From Absidia repens (lineage: Eukaryota > Mucoromycota > Mucoromycetes > Mucorales > Cunninghamellaceae): a stretch of DNA of 64,000 nt. Positions within the stretch are counted from its first letter, which is position 1. Each line of letters begins with the position of its first letter. This document shows, piece after piece, positions 12,296 to 24,967 of the stretch. The notes under the pieces were generated by a model. The model searched no databases, was not told the DNA's origin, and worked only from the letters and a program-made list of their open reading frames with translations. A program made the position numbers and the translations under genes. The DNA lies in assembly GCA_002105175.1 (NCBI GenBank), contig MCGE01000005.1, positions 930,001 through 994,000 of the forward strand, read 5' to 3'.

Positions 12296-12910
12296 GTGAC
12301 GGTTGAACTCAACCTTGAAAATTGTTTAAGATGAAACAAGATGGTTTACGGAAACAAGATGGTTTACGGAAGAAAGATGGTTTACGGAAGCAAGATGGTT
12401 TACGGGAGTAGCGGGGTTTTCGGCAGTACTCAAGTCATGGTTTCAAGCACGATGTCTTGAACTTTAAAAATTTTAGTATAAATACCTTGAAAAAAATATC
12501 AAAAAAAAAAGATTATCTTTGAACATTTTATCTTTGATCACTTTATATTTTTTAATAAATTCATTACAAAGGTTTTTTTAAACCTCCCAACTTGTTGGCT
12601 TCCTTTTATTCCACACTTTGGAATACTTTTATTATATATTTTTGACAGCTGAGTCTGAATCTCGCTTCACTTTATTTTTTTTTGACTTGATTTAAGTCAC
12701 TACTTATTTTATTGACCTTATTATTTTCATCTTTGGAAATAATACATCCTCACTTGGACTTTCAAGTTTAGTCCTATATTATCTTTAAGCCTTTGAAGCT
12801 ACAATCGGTTGAACTTAATCCTAAAAAGTTCTGGTGCTCACTCAATAAAAAATAAAAACCTACAAAAACAATTTTCAGTTACGACCTAACAACCAAAATT
12901 AGCCGTAACA
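12296..12910 (+). repeat. LTR-like module 3 (diverged)
   Basis: Begins TGTGACGGTTGAA and ends TTAGCCGTAACA, so its ends form an imperfect inverted repeat (TGTxACGGxT / AxCCGTAACA) as in LTRs. It shares AGTATAAATACC (about 12475) and AAAGTTCTGGTGCTCACT (12825-12842) with modules 1 and 2 but is otherwise diverged. It carries four tandem 18-bp units of the AAACAAGATGGTTTACGG type at 12334-12405. No clear target-site duplication was found. Confidence 0.5.
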
Positions 12911-12980
12911 ACAAACTACGACAGTTTGACAGGTCGACACGCCCACAAAACCCAAAAAAGATGACTTTGGCAAAAGAGAA

Positions 12981-13051
12981 TGCGCGGTCGGGGAATCGAA
13001 CCCCGGCCCTTCGCGTGGCAGGCGAAGATTATACCACTTAACCAACCGCGC
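12981..13051 (-). tRNA. tRNA-Gly (GCC)
   Basis: 71 nt with a complete cloverleaf on the minus strand. The seven-pair acceptor stem is GCGCGGT/ACCGCGC with discriminator A. The A-box region is TGGTTAAGTGGTATAAT, the anticodon arm is TTCGC-CTGCCAC-GCGAA giving anticodon GCC, and the T arm is CCGGGGTTCGATTCCCCG, containing the B box GGTTCGATTCC. No intron and no encoded CCA. It lies 70 bp from the end of LTR-like module 3, which sits downstream of the tRNA 3' end. Confidence 0.96.
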
Positions 13052-13616
13052 TTCGATGAAGAAAAAATCGAAAGCTTTTATTTAAAGCAATTGCCAACGG
13101 TGAGCCACATCATTCTAAATGCAGAGTTCGTTGCGATTATAATAAACTTTTAAGCAGCTATCAAGATGTTTTATTCGAGTTTTTGATTTTCTTAGTCAAC
13201 CATCGCCGTGAAAATAAAATAACTAAAAAACTGCTCAACTCTTTAGTGATTTTATTTCCACAACCAAATTATTTCCCAATTTAGAAATAATAAATAAATG
13301 CACGACTTCCGTGTCAAACACTTGCAATAAAATGTTTATAAGCCATGATAGAAGAAAGAGTGAAAAAAGAATTTGATGGAGATGGATGTATTTGTGAGTT
13401 TTATAATATAGTTCAGCAAAAATTTACGATAGTTCTTGGTTGTTGTAAGTTTCCAAGTATTATGATATTCCATTTCATATTTCAAAAAATTGATCTGCTA
13501 GGTTGAAGTGTGGTTTTTGATGAAATATAATATTCTCCTCTCATTTACATGACAATAGGTAGTCTCTTGAGGTTCAACTGACTTTAATTTGGGCTACATT
13601 TTCTTTATAATACATA

Positions 13617-13653
<37 letters not shown>

Positions 13654-14971
13654 GAGTTGGGTATACAATATATCTAGTCTAACAGAAGTAAGTAATGTAA
13701 TTACTAGAGCGGGAAATTGGTAATTATAATAAGTGAGCTAATATACTATACAAAGAACGAGAAAGATTAAAGGGGCATTTATTACTGAAACATAATGACG
13801 GTCAACCCTAATCTAAAGAGGCGTTGGCAAAAGGAGATCTATTGCGTAAGACATGAGAAAGACCAACGAGACATTTTTCTTTAAAAAACATAAATAGAGT
13901 AATACTTTATTCAATATATATTCAAAATATGGACAAACAAAAATAAACTAAGCTAATGAAGACCTAAAACCAACTAATGGTGGTCTCACTCCATTCCTGA
14001 ATCCAAAAGTGGAGAGGGTTTCCCCTTGCATCTTGTAATCCCTGAGCTGAAAACTCTTCTAAGCTAGTCCTGACACTATACTGTTCTAAGTCCAACAGAA
14101 TCCAGTAGAGTCTATAATTGTGAAGAAAAAAAAAAAAGAGATTGAAAGAAAGAGAATGGAAAGAGAAAAAAAAAAAAGGGAGTAAAAAAACCTTTACGTG
14201 TGCGGGATTTGATTTTTTTTTTTTTTTTTTTTGGCTCAAGCGTGAGGCGATTTCAATTTTAATAAAATATGCCTTGTGCTTTTGTTTTTACATTGTCATT
14301 AATACGTTTAGTTTGCTTAATAAAATGTATATAGCCACATGCAATGTTCTGTGCAGTGCATGTGTGTGTGTGTGTGTGTGTGTGTAGAAAAAAAACAAAA
14401 CAAAAAAACTGGTGTGTCCGTGTGCAAAACGGGTTAAGCATGAGGCGATATCGAGCTGTCATTGTGCTTAGTGCTCCATTTACTGTACTGTACCGTACTA
14501 TGCTATTCTAGGTTCCTAAATATAGTGATGAGAGTGGTCTCCTAAAAAATTTCAGTAAATGGTGGTGGTAGGCGCATGAAAAATGTCAGTGACGAATACA
14601 TAAAAAAAATAAGCAGAGATGAGAGGCACAAAAGTATGATGATTGATGCACGATATAGGGCCAAACATTGTTAACAGTGTTTTTGTAGGTAATTTATAAA
14701 GCAAAAGATGTAAAATTCTGTATATAATAGCAAGATAGTACGTACAATTTTGAGGTTTACTGTTCATTTTATCCTATTCATACACCATATACAAATAAAA
14801 CTACGATGGGATGTGTGAAGCCAAAAGTCAATAAACAAAAAAATGATTTTATTAAAAAAGAAGATGATGAAATAAACCACAACAAGCGACACATTTCATA
14901 TAAAAAGATATAAACCAAGTCAAACAATAATACTATGCTATAACTAACTATTCTATCCGGACCAGAGATGA
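13052..14971. other. Intergenic region with family A repeat copy and microsatellites
   Basis: Between the tRNA and the isocitrate lyase stop codon. Contains a poly-A run (13620-13649), family A copy A3 (13780-14240), a (GT)n microsatellite (14361-14384) and AT-rich DNA near the 3' end of ICL. No gene is supported. Confidence 0.5.
13780..14240 (-). repeat. Dispersed repeat family A, copy A3
   Basis: Minus-orientation copy. Read on the plus strand it shows AGGAGATCTATTGCGTAAGA, ACTTTATTCAATATATATTC, AACTAAGCTAATGAAGACC, GAGGGTTTCCCCTTGCATC, TTGTAATCCCTGAGCTGAAA, TTCTAAGCTAGTCCTGACAC and a purine-rich tract, ending with TTTACGTGTGCGGGATTTGA. Non-coding. Confidence 0.65.
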
Positions 14972-15433
14972 CTATTTGAATTGATCTTCAGTGACACCTT
15001 CACCCATTGCAGCCGTAGCAGCAACTCCGCCTGTAACAACCTTCATGAGTTCATCCACGTAACTAGCACCCGACCATTTTTGATGTTGGAGGACGTCCAC
15101 ATTATTTTCACGTTCTTTTCTTTGCACAGTAGATACATAGCCAAGCATACCAGTTTCCTTGAAACTCTTTGCAAATGTTGCTAAATCACGAATGAAAATG
15201 TGTTAGAGACTATTGCACAACTCATTATTATTTCAGCCCCATTTTTTTTTTTTAATCCTTACCTGTTGCCAAAGCGTTTGCATGGAGTCCACCCAGAGTA
15301 ATAAATTGCCAGACAAATCCAGCTTGACCTAATTGACGAACGAAGGAGCCCATATCATTATCAGTCATACCCGCAGCATCCCTACACAGCAACATCAAGA
15401 AGCGCAAAAATGTCAATTTTCATGTTTTCATAA

Positions 15434-15471
<38 letters not shown>

Positions 15472-17002
15472 GTCGTCTTCTTACCAATTGAACGAAGGGG
15501 ACAAATTGTAACACAATAAAGATTTTGGAGAAGCAGCCAAAACACCTTTAGCAAATTGTTGTGCTTGAGATAAGATAGGCTTTTTTGTTTCCATCCATAA
15601 CATATCGGCGTAAGGAGCAAAGGCAATTGATCGCGAAGTCGCGGCTTCTGTACCACCTTCATAACGGTAAAATCCTTCGCGCACACGGGGAGTATCCCAA
15701 TCCCAAAAGATATCTACACCATAAGATTGCTTGGCAATGTTCCGGGCTTCATAGTTCGACTTGAAGTGAATTTGATCCAAAAAGAGCTGCGCCTGAGATT
15801 GTTTGCCTTGACGTCGAAGTTCATCCGCTACAGCATTCCCATAGCGTTTCAATCCAGCCTGAGCAACCCATTCAGATTCCACCAATGCAAGAGCTTGCCC
15901 TGATTTTCCTTGTCGTTCAGCTTCCGCCATGACTGCAGCAAGAGGTCTCAAAGAAGGATTGGTAGCGCCCACCACAAATTCATGATCGCGTTCATCGATA
16001 TTACTGCTCAACAAAGTCGCAGCTTCAGCATCAGTACGGGCTACCACAACATTGTCTACACCCATCACATCGTATTGGACACGGATGGCCACTAAGCGGT
16101 TGATGTGTTCAGCAATAGGTACCAATACTTTCCCGGCCATATGACCGCATTTCTTGGTACTAGGTGATTGGTCTTCCACTATACAGAGAGAAAAGTCGTT
16201 GTCAGTATGCATATATTGCCGTATTTTTTTTTTTTTTTTTCCAATCATTCTATTATATTTGTTTCTTACCATGCATCCCAGCAGCACCACGTTCAACCAT
16301 CATTTTTGTCAATTTCATCACAGCTGTAACACCACCATGCTAGACAAGGGCAAAAAAGAATATTAAATACGAAGGTCTTTATCTATTGTATATTGTGTAT
16401 TTTGTTTTAGCTTACCCCAGTATCACCATCAGCGACAATTGGATTAAAGTAATCAATCTTGGGAGTTTTAGCACGTTCTTGAGGTGTCATGCGTAAACGT
16501 TCTTCACGTTGCTTGCGATCATGGAACAATTGAGCCATAAAAAGATGATCCACTTTGTTTGGTACGGTGTCCATAGGATAATCAGCAAGATCAGGACCAG
16601 GTTCATTGCTTGAGGAAGCTGTAGAAGAGCATTGCCATCCAGAGACGTAAACAGTGTCAATACCAGCGTTAGCCATTTGGGTTACCTATGTACGTAGAAG
16701 AAAAGGGTACTTAATATACAGCATCATCAAATATGTCTTGTACTCATAGCTTTATGTACCTGAACGGGATCCAATGCACCAAAGGTATGACTGGTTCCAC
16801 CGGTAGCCTTGTTGCGTTGAAGAATGTTCCAAAGTTTTTTTGCTTGGTCATTGGAGCGATAATGAGTTGGGAAGCCACCACGTTTACTAACGATCTGTTC
16901 AGCAGTATAAGGACGATGCACAATATCGAAACGAGGAGATGCCCACCACTTTTTCACTTGTTCCACTTCTTGAAGGAATTGTCGTTCTTCTTGATCAGCC
17001 AT
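14972..17002 (-). CDS. Isocitrate lyase (glyoxylate cycle)
   Basis: Splits isocitrate to glyoxylate and succinate, allowing growth on acetate or fatty acids. Six exons (17002-16760, 16685-16416, 16339-16270, 16178-15485, 15381-15263, 15180-14972) give 534 residues. Diagnostic blocks are [25 protein letters not shown], the catalytic loop KKCGHMAGK with the active cysteine at C205, [39 protein letters not shown], and the C-terminal [30 protein letters not shown] and full length distinguish it from the mitochondrial methylisocitrate lyase paralogue. The C terminus (EDQFK) has no SKL-type peroxisomal signal, so the enzyme may be cytosolic or use another route. One intron contains a T run of more than 30. 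Fungal genes of this type are usually induced on C2 carbon, but no regulatory site was identified here. Confidence 0.95.
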
Positions 17003-17620
17003 GAGGTTTATTTGAAAGTTTGAATGTGAGAAGAAAAGAAGAGGAAAAAAGAAATAAGAAAATATTTACACTTTTTATGTTGCAGCTCCTCCCCCCTTTT
17101 TTTCCGCCATGAGGCGCTTCCGACAAGTTGAATGACCGCTTCATGCAGTCGCCCACCCATGGTTTATTAACATTGGCCCCCCTTCTGTCTTCCCCTTATT
17201 TTCATCTCCCTTGATGGCATTGTACCGTCTTCTTTTACTACCCCTTTTCTTTCAGATTTTCCAATTTTGTAATTCCTATATAGTGTGTTCTACCCCTCCT
17301 TAGCGCCATAGTATCAAAAAAGGATAGCAGATCATATATGTAGTCCTCCCCCCAAAAAAAACGATGGAAGTGCATAGAGTGCAGCAGGAGGTAAAACTTT
17401 AAAAAAGACAAAACAACCCTAGGAACTGCAAGATGTTGTATAAAAAAGGTATCCTATTTGACAAAGCAGGTAAATCCAATTATAAAAAAATAAGACGCCT
17501 TTATTTATTAGTAAACAAAGAATAATAAATCAATCTAAATACTACTATAACCACTTCTACTTCATTTACTACTAAAATAACTATAGCTACACAATAAAAA
17601 TAACTAAATACATGTATCCA
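17003..17620. promoter_or_regulatory. Isocitrate lyase upstream region / CYM1 downstream region
   Basis: 618 bp between the ICL start codon and the CYM1 stop codon, both on the minus strand, so the ICL promoter and the CYM1 3' UTR and poly(A) site must be here. AT-rich near CYM1 with several AATAAA-like words; C-rich patches nearer ICL. No specific activator site is claimed. Confidence 0.35.
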
Positions 17621-20600
17621 TTATGGCATGTTCGTTTTCCAGCCATTTGGTAAGTCCTTGCCAGATTTTTCATTGCCAAGAATTGTTGCACCGTATGCTT
17701 GTCCAAGGTATTGTTCCGCAACGGTCTTGACGTCTTGCTGTGTCACAGCCAATAATTGCTCACGACGCCTACATAAAGAAGAAGAGGTTATGATATCGAA
17801 ACATGCGCCTCCTTTTCTAATAACAAATAAAAAAAATACCAGTAGCAATAACTTACGTTTGGCGCATAGCATCCGATAAACCACTAATGAATTGAGGCAT
17901 TCCTTCCGAGTACACATTGATAGGGGCATCCAACTGTTGGAAAATAGACAATTTAGATTCCGTAAGATCCTGCTCCGTGAATGTATGTCCTAGAGTCCAG
18001 TCCATGGCATTGTTGTATGTATCGATGGTCGCCATTGATTTGGGGTCCCGATAGGAGTAGAAAGTGAGAAGACCAGTAAGAGAGCTATAAGCCGCACCAC
18101 CACCATAGGCACCATTTTTCTCGCGGATTTCACGATGTAGGTAGTGGCTGGTCAACAGCGATGACAGAACCTGAAGTTTGGCACTATCAGCATGTGTATA
18201 TGGAACACCACGTAACGATTTTGCAGAAAAGTCCACCAGAGAAGAGATTGGCATGAATGTTTTGTTGAAGGATGGTTCAAATGATGTGATCTGTTAAAAA
18301 TAAAACAAAATATTAGTCCGTTATTTCTTCCAGTCCACATCACGTACCCCTCTTCCCTCCTTCCCATCGATTTACATCTGCTGTTGTCAACTTGATATTT
18401 TTCTTGTTTATTTGAGCCTTTTCCGGTAACCCACTGATGAATTCTGAGAGGTGCTTGATGTTGTCATTAATGGCATCTTCCCCACATGTCACAGCCACAC
18501 GTAATGATGATTGATGTATAATCATACCAGCCAGTTGTTTGAGTTTGTCTGCAACATCTGTAAGATCATCCTCTTTTGCTGCTAACTGATTCATAAACTT
18601 GATATGGGATAAGCCAGAGAAAGTTTCATCGCTGGCCAAAGCGGGCGTCAAAGTAGCAGAAGCGAATGACTTTGCATAGACGTGTCCGGAGTTGACAATC
18701 GAATTGTTGAGATAGGATGTATTCTATCAAAATCAATATAAAATAATCAGCATATGTATCACGAAAAGGAGGACTACTCTCCTATTTTTCATTTTACAAA
18801 AAAAGTAAAACTTACACCATTGATCAATGTCTTGAGTTTTGCCACATTATCAAAGTTTGTTTCTTGAATCAGTTGCCTTGATAAGTCATACATTTTTTCA
18901 ATATTGCGGTCTAAACAGTTGCCGGTAATCACAATTCCTTCCTCCATACCATCGATATCTAGTAAGGTTTATACCATATACAATAATAATAATAATAACA
19001 AAAAGTTAGTTACGTGTATAGTATCAAAAATATTTCATCACTATAGTCATCGTTTTCGAAACCTATATACGCCCCCTATTTTTTTTTTTTTTTTTTTGGT
19101 TTACCTGAATGATTGGTTGATGTAGTTGTAGAAAAGCCCAGCCCACCAGTATAAAGTCTAATTTTGTCATCTATTTCAGCCATATCCTGAGATTTGGTTC
19201 CAAGAGAGTGTAAGGCCTAGATCAGAGCAGAACAAAAATATTAGTTAAAATATATAGGTAAGGGTTTCATGGAGAGCAGTAAGAATAGTATATTGGGCTA
19301 CAGATAAAGAGATCACTTACATCACAGAATAGCGGCACATATTGTTTCAATTCATCGTTAAGAGGTGGCAAGGTACAGACTGCTCTAAAATAGGTGATGC
19401 CATTAGTTGAAGTGGTCCGCCATTGAATTGGTGTGTTGTGCAATCCAGTGTGTTCAAGTACAATTTTTTGTTGCTTGGAGGGAATGTCGTCGATGCGAAG
19501 GGTTGGTAAACAAGATAAATCATCCTTCGTGTTTTGCTTTTGCGCCAATTGTTGTGCTTGTTCAATAATCTTTTGTTGATTTTCTTCGGAAGATGCGTCT
19601 GATATTTTTCTTTCAAGTCGATCCTTTTCTTCCTTGGCGGTGTTTGTATTGAAGGCTGCATCCGGCTGCATGATGTATGTCAAAGCATGAGTATTTCCAA
19701 GTAAATATTTGTCAATAAGTGATTCAAAATACGGTCCTTTTTGTAATTCGTCTTTAAGTCTGTCAATATGCTACTCAAACAATCACAAAACGGAGTGTGT
19801 ACATGAGTTCAGTGTCAAAATCAACGAGCGCATGTTTTTTTTTTGATTACCTTATTGATTTGTAGTAGGTCAATAGGGTCTGCACCATTGAACCATCCGG
19901 AAGTGATGTTATGCATAGTTCCCAATCCAAATCTAGCGGTTTTCTAAAATAAAATAAAAAAGGAATATTGTTGTAAGTAATCACATAGCCCCTTCCTCCT
20001 TATTCCAAATTATCTTTTAACGGGCCATTGATTATCACTTACATGCTTTGTTCCCAATTCCATTTGATGAAGAGCAGCCTCAATTCTAGTTGGATCAAAT
20101 CCATTCACCTTGACGCTTTCCAGTACTTGCTTAATGAGTGATTCCACCTAAATAATAATAACAGCGTCAATAAAGACCTCTAACCGGTCCCTGGATAACC
20201 ATCAATTATTTTGACATGTACCTGATCGACAGCCTCCGCTTTTATACCTTGTAAACCAACAGTGAAGTTGCTTATTCTAAAAAAAGATCAAGACCAGAAT
20301 TAGTGTCAATAGCGAATATGTGGCCTGCCAATAATTTCTATATATACATGCCTTGTGCTTCGATTATAGCCGGTGTTGGGGGAAAACGCCGTTCCAATAT
20401 GAGAGTCAATAAGTGCCTTGTACATAGGTGAGCTGTGACCATCAAGAAGCAAGGTTGATAGCAAGCGCATGGAAAATGTTTCAAAAGAGTCCTATAAATA
20501 TTATAAAAAAAAAAAAACCATTCAGCATCAGGTTGCGCATAAATGGTTGAAATCATTTAGCAAAACCACCTCGTTTTGGATCCTTTTACTTACATGTATA

Positions 20601-22169
20601 TCATTTGTCAAGAGAGAATATGATACTCGGTTTTGTCTATCAGCAGGAATGGCTATAATTTGAAGAAGGAAAAGAAGGGTCCATTGTCAGCCATCCATCA
20701 TCAGTTTGCTATATTTACGCTTACACTGGTCCAAATGACAGGTGGCCTTTAACTTTCTTGGTTCGGTCCATACACTTGGGATTTTGTTCACCGGAGGTAA
20801 TTCCAATCTACCAAAGCCACTAAGTTTCGCGTGAATGGTTGCCAAATGGTCTTCCAGGGAGAAGTTACCTTCAGTACGTTCGATAAAACAAAGTGAGACA
20901 TATTGTTTACACAGTAAATTGTCATAATTGTCCTATTATTTTTTTCTCGCATCTTTTTACCATATGTATAGAATTTGGCATTACTAGGGTGATAACGGGT
21001 CTTGTGGAAGTTCAGTAGGTCGTTATAAGTCAGATCAGTAATGAATGCCGGGTCACCGCCACTGGCATTCTCATATGTTGTCCCTGAGTACATGGCTTGC
21101 TGAGATTGTTTGTAAAAAAGATAACCAGGATCCGACTAAATAAGAAGCAAAACAGTGTATTGATGGTTAGACCTAGCATCGGCAGTTAACCTAGTTACAT
21201 ACCCACCCACACCTTAACTTACAATCCTTCCTTTCATTTCATTGTAGACAACACCTTTGAAGTTCATTGGGCTTGAAATATCTGATGATAGAAGATCAGT
21301 CTCAATTTTTGGGGCTGTATTTCCCCCGAAGTTAAGTCGATGAATATATATTACCTGCGAGATCATCATGTTCTAATCTCCAGCCTTCTTGTTTGTAATC
21401 CAGTTCCTGCAGCAGAGGATGAAATGTTGCATCCATATAAACACCTTGGAGATTTCTGTAATCCACAGCATTGGTGGTGGCAAAAGGATATATCGTATAG
21501 TCACTACCTAATAATCCATCGACCCCAGATGATGAGTGAGTAAGCAAAATTACATACATTGTACGAAACCATACCTGTCAAGGCATTCATATAAGTTGCC
21601 AAACTTCTATTCAGCATCTTAAAAAAAGGATCACGCACAGGATATCGATGACTTCCACAGAGCGTTGTGTGTTCCTACAGGGGAGAGAAAAATATCAGTA
21701 TTGTCTCTATTAATAAATAGGGGGGTTCTTCCTACCAATACATGAGCAATACCAGTGCTATCAGTAACAGGAGTATGAAAACCGACAGCAAAAACATTGT
21801 TAGTATCATTGCGATCAATATGAAGGTGCTGTGCGCCTGTTTGCTCATGTTCTAATAACGTTGCAGTGAGTTCCAATTCTTTGACCGCTTGTACCTGACA
21901 CACATGAAAAAAAAATAAGCTACCTTGTTATAATGAAGACTCTGAGAATCATAATCAAACTACCTTCTGAACACGATAGCCATGGAGGCGATCACCCACC
22001 ACCAGTGCTATAAACACATACAAATAGATAGAGCTGCTGTTAGTTTTCGTCTGTTTTTTCTCCGTTATAACTTACTTTTAGTAGCGTAAGGCCTTAACAA
22101 CGAGCGATGGCATGTCTTCAGTGCATTATTAGCCTGGTAACGACAATTCGAAGATAATAATGCCTGCAT
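17621..22169 (-). CDS. CYM1: Mitochondrial presequence protease (PreP/Cym1, M16C metalloprotease)
   Basis: Degrades cleaved targeting presequences and other short peptides in the mitochondrial matrix. About 19 exons encode roughly 1,030 residues, the family size. The start (22167-22169) opens an Arg/Ser/Leu-rich, acid-poor leader that fits a matrix presequence. Next come [29 protein letters not shown] and, across an intron, the inverted zinc motif HVLEH, followed by [18 protein letters not shown] and [20 protein letters not shown]. Further blocks are [46 protein letters not shown] and, in the C-terminal half, [19 protein letters not shown], typical of the second peptidase-like lobe. The central coiled linker lies around [20 protein letters not shown]. 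The N terminus identifies PreP rather than insulysin or the processing peptidase. It lies 275 bp from the next gene, same strand. Confidence 0.93.
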
Positions 22170-22444
22170 CACCAAATATAAATTAACACAAGGTAGAAGA
22201 AGGACCCTAAAAAATAAGGTAACAGCGACAGGTTATTTTTGATGATTTGAATCACCGCTTTCAGTTGAACAGGCAAAGTGTTGATATATTTTTATTGTGT
22301 TCAAAATAAAGTGTATATAAAAAAATGAGATGCATTTGTATAAATAAGAAAATAAGCATAATATGTAAAATAACACTAATAGGTAAAATAGTATACTAAA
22401 AATGAAGGGGTGGAGGAGGAAAATATAAAAAATGAGCTGTACAG

Positions 22445-23489
22445 TTATACGGTGACAGATTCCACATCACCCACCACAATATAACCTTTATCCGCCACCA
22501 CACTTCGTGTTTTGACAAATACATCGTACTTGAGCACCCATCTAGGAGCCATAGTTTTTTGATCATTGATGATTCCAGAGTTTTGTACTAAGCTTGTCAA
22601 CTCTTGCCTTGACAATATTTCTGAATAATATAAAAAAAGCAGACAAGTCAGTCCAATTCCAACTACCATGTATAATGTATAATGTATGATTTTTTTTTTA
22701 CCTTTGGCATCAAATGTATATAAAAGATCCACACCTTTCTCTTTCGCCATTGCGACCATGGAAGCAGGAACTTCACAGCAATTATAATTGACTTGGTTGA
22801 CGGATGGTTTCACAGTAAAATCTGGGTTTACCAACATGTCGGTGAGTTGTTGTTCTGAATAATCCGAGACGCCCAATTTATTGATGACACCTTGGTGATA
22901 ATAAGATTCCAATGATTTCCATGTCTTTTTTACAGAGGGTGAAGAAGACAGTGATGACGATAAGACAAACGAATCAATGCTTGAGACACCAAGTAAGTTT
23001 CGTAGTAGCTTGATAGATTCATCCACATCTGAAGGGTATAAGAAGTCAGTTGTGTAGAAGAGCTTAGCTATAAAATATTAAGGAAGTAATATTAGAAACG
23101 CAACTTCTTTGATCACCCATTATCTTACTATTTACCAGTAATTTCAACATCATTCCGGTCATCAATAGAGATGATGCTGTTGTGTCGGAGATCGGGCACC
23201 TCCAATAGGGACTCCTCTGAGATATAGCGAAAAGACGGAACGTTTTGACCATGTAAAGACGTCTTGATAGTATCATCAATGGCATAAATAAGCTAATAAA
23301 AATATAATTGTAGTTAGTATCAATATAAGTTTTCTCTGGGCAACAATATCTTACCTCTGTATTTGACGTCTTTTGTCTTAATTTAGTTCGGCTGACAATA
23401 CTTGTGCGCATAACGTTACCAGTGTAAAGGATCAATTGCTTGAATTCAGGCATCCCCTCACCTTGGTGTAAGACATGCTGTACGGGCAT
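22445..23489 (-). CDS. Glutamate-cysteine ligase regulatory (modifier) subunit, aldo/keto reductase fold
   Basis: The regulatory subunit (GCLM in animals, Gcs2-type in fission yeast) raises the catalytic efficiency of the first enzyme of glutathione synthesis, in the cytosol. Four exons (23489-23355, 23292-23136, 23067-22702, 22620-22445) join to 277 residues, close to the usual 270-280. Supporting blocks: the N-terminal LYTGNVMR followed by L-R-Q-K, as in GCLM; SVKKTWKSLESYYHQGVINK; LGVSDYSEQQL; and VKPSVNQVNYNCCEVPASMV, the AKR-like NQV-x-C segment. It lacks the normal AKR catalytic tetrad arrangement and is short for an aldo/keto reductase, which favours GCLM over an active reductase. The Ser-rich stretch around residues 115-125 is a species-specific loop. 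Identity is probable; no catalytic subunit gene is nearby. Confidence 0.8.
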
Positions 23490-23999
23490 CTTGAGACGAT
23501 TATTGTAATATGGAAAAGAATGAGTTGAAGTTTGAATAATGAAGCAAAAAGAAAAGAGGGGAGAATGAAAAAAGAAAAAAAAAACCTATTTTAAAAGGGC
23601 GGATTGATTTGTAAGAAATAGGCGGCAGTCACCAACTGATGCATTTTTCTTTTCTCGACAGCTATATCGAAATCCGGAATTCTGACTTTTAAAAAATTAA
23701 AAAAATACTCAACTCCCTTTCAGTTTGCCTTCAACCTTGCATATGAGCAGCATATATATCTATTATAATCATGGCAACTACGTTCTTTTTCTTCCTCAGT
23801 ACCGAAAAATAGCCGCTCTGTTTAGCTTACAAATCAATCCCTTTAATAATCAAAAGATGATCGTTTATTTGTATTTTTGAAATTGGAGTTACACAATATA
23901 AAAAATTCAAAAAGGAAAGAAGTAAAACGTAATAATCACGGGTGGACAAGATATCAGTAACCCCTGAAATCAATGATCATCTCTCACGAACAGTTCCAG

Positions 24000-24031
<32 letters not shown>

Positions 24032-24967
24032 GAATAAAAACTGCCATTTTTAAAATTTTACGGTAAAAGAAAAAGTTAAAGAAGATGGGGGATTAGTATA
24101 GTTGTACCACAACTTGATGCTGCAGGCTGATAGAGAAAAGAGGAAGGTGAAGCGGCCAAAATTTGATCGGATTCTTTATGTTTTAACTGTGTTTAAATTT
24201 TAGATGTTACTTCTGCTCCCTTCGATGGACGAAATGACCAATGAGGACACTCAGAATAAAGAAAACCACGCACTGGGCAGTCGGTCGGACCTCCGAGTTT
24301 TTTGGAGGAATGATGATCGCAACAATCAGTGACGTGAACAATCTTTAATTATTTTACATGTAAAGAAAATGAAAATGAATCAAGGGGCCAATTGAATGGT
24401 CAACTTTAGGAAAAGATGGTCAGCAGTGGGATGATTTAAACAGCAGGAAAATCAAAACAAAATAGCGTTACTATGCAAGTGTTTTACATCGGGGACTGGG
24501 GTTTGAAAAAAAACCCCCCCCACAGGTATTCGACTTGCACAGGATTTTCAGTATTCAATATTACCTATATTTGATTTATATGAAAGACTTTGAATAAATA
24601 TGCCCTTCATTGATATATCTGATCCCTTGTCGTAATAAACCCATAACCTTCCTCTTTCATCACAAGTAACTAGTCCCACATCAAACAGCATCTAATTTTT
24701 CTTCCTGAGCCAATGTTTAATAGGAACGTCCCTTTTCCTGTCTTGGCCACCACTACCAACGATTATCTCCTGTCAAAATCAAAATAATGAAAATATGGAC
24801 AATAAAAACGAATATCAATATTTTATTGGGATGAAAAATCAAAATAGTTGAATGACTGAAATTGTGTAATTTCTAAAATCAGCCTAAACATCATCTTAAT
24901 CAAACGCCTGTTTTATTCGTTTAGTTGCAAGTCCAATAATAATAAACTAATAATTCTATCCTAATTT
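23490..24967. other. Intergenic stretch, no gene seen
   Basis: Includes the upstream region of the GCLM-like gene (A-rich to 23590), a 30-nt T run at 24003-24031 and AT-rich DNA. Short frames lack codon signal or recognisable domains. Part of it would be the 3' flank of the RPB7-like pseudogene. Confidence 0.45.

Noticed and set aside
10905..12910. Full-length LTR retrotransposon
   Set aside because: The interval between modules is only a few hundred bases and encodes no gag, protease or reverse transcriptase; at most solo LTRs.
22445..23489. Annotation as an active aldo/keto reductase
   Set aside because: The fold is shared, but the N-terminal block, length and NQVNYNCC-type segment fit the glutamate-cysteine ligase modifier subunit better, and the catalytic tetrad is not evident.
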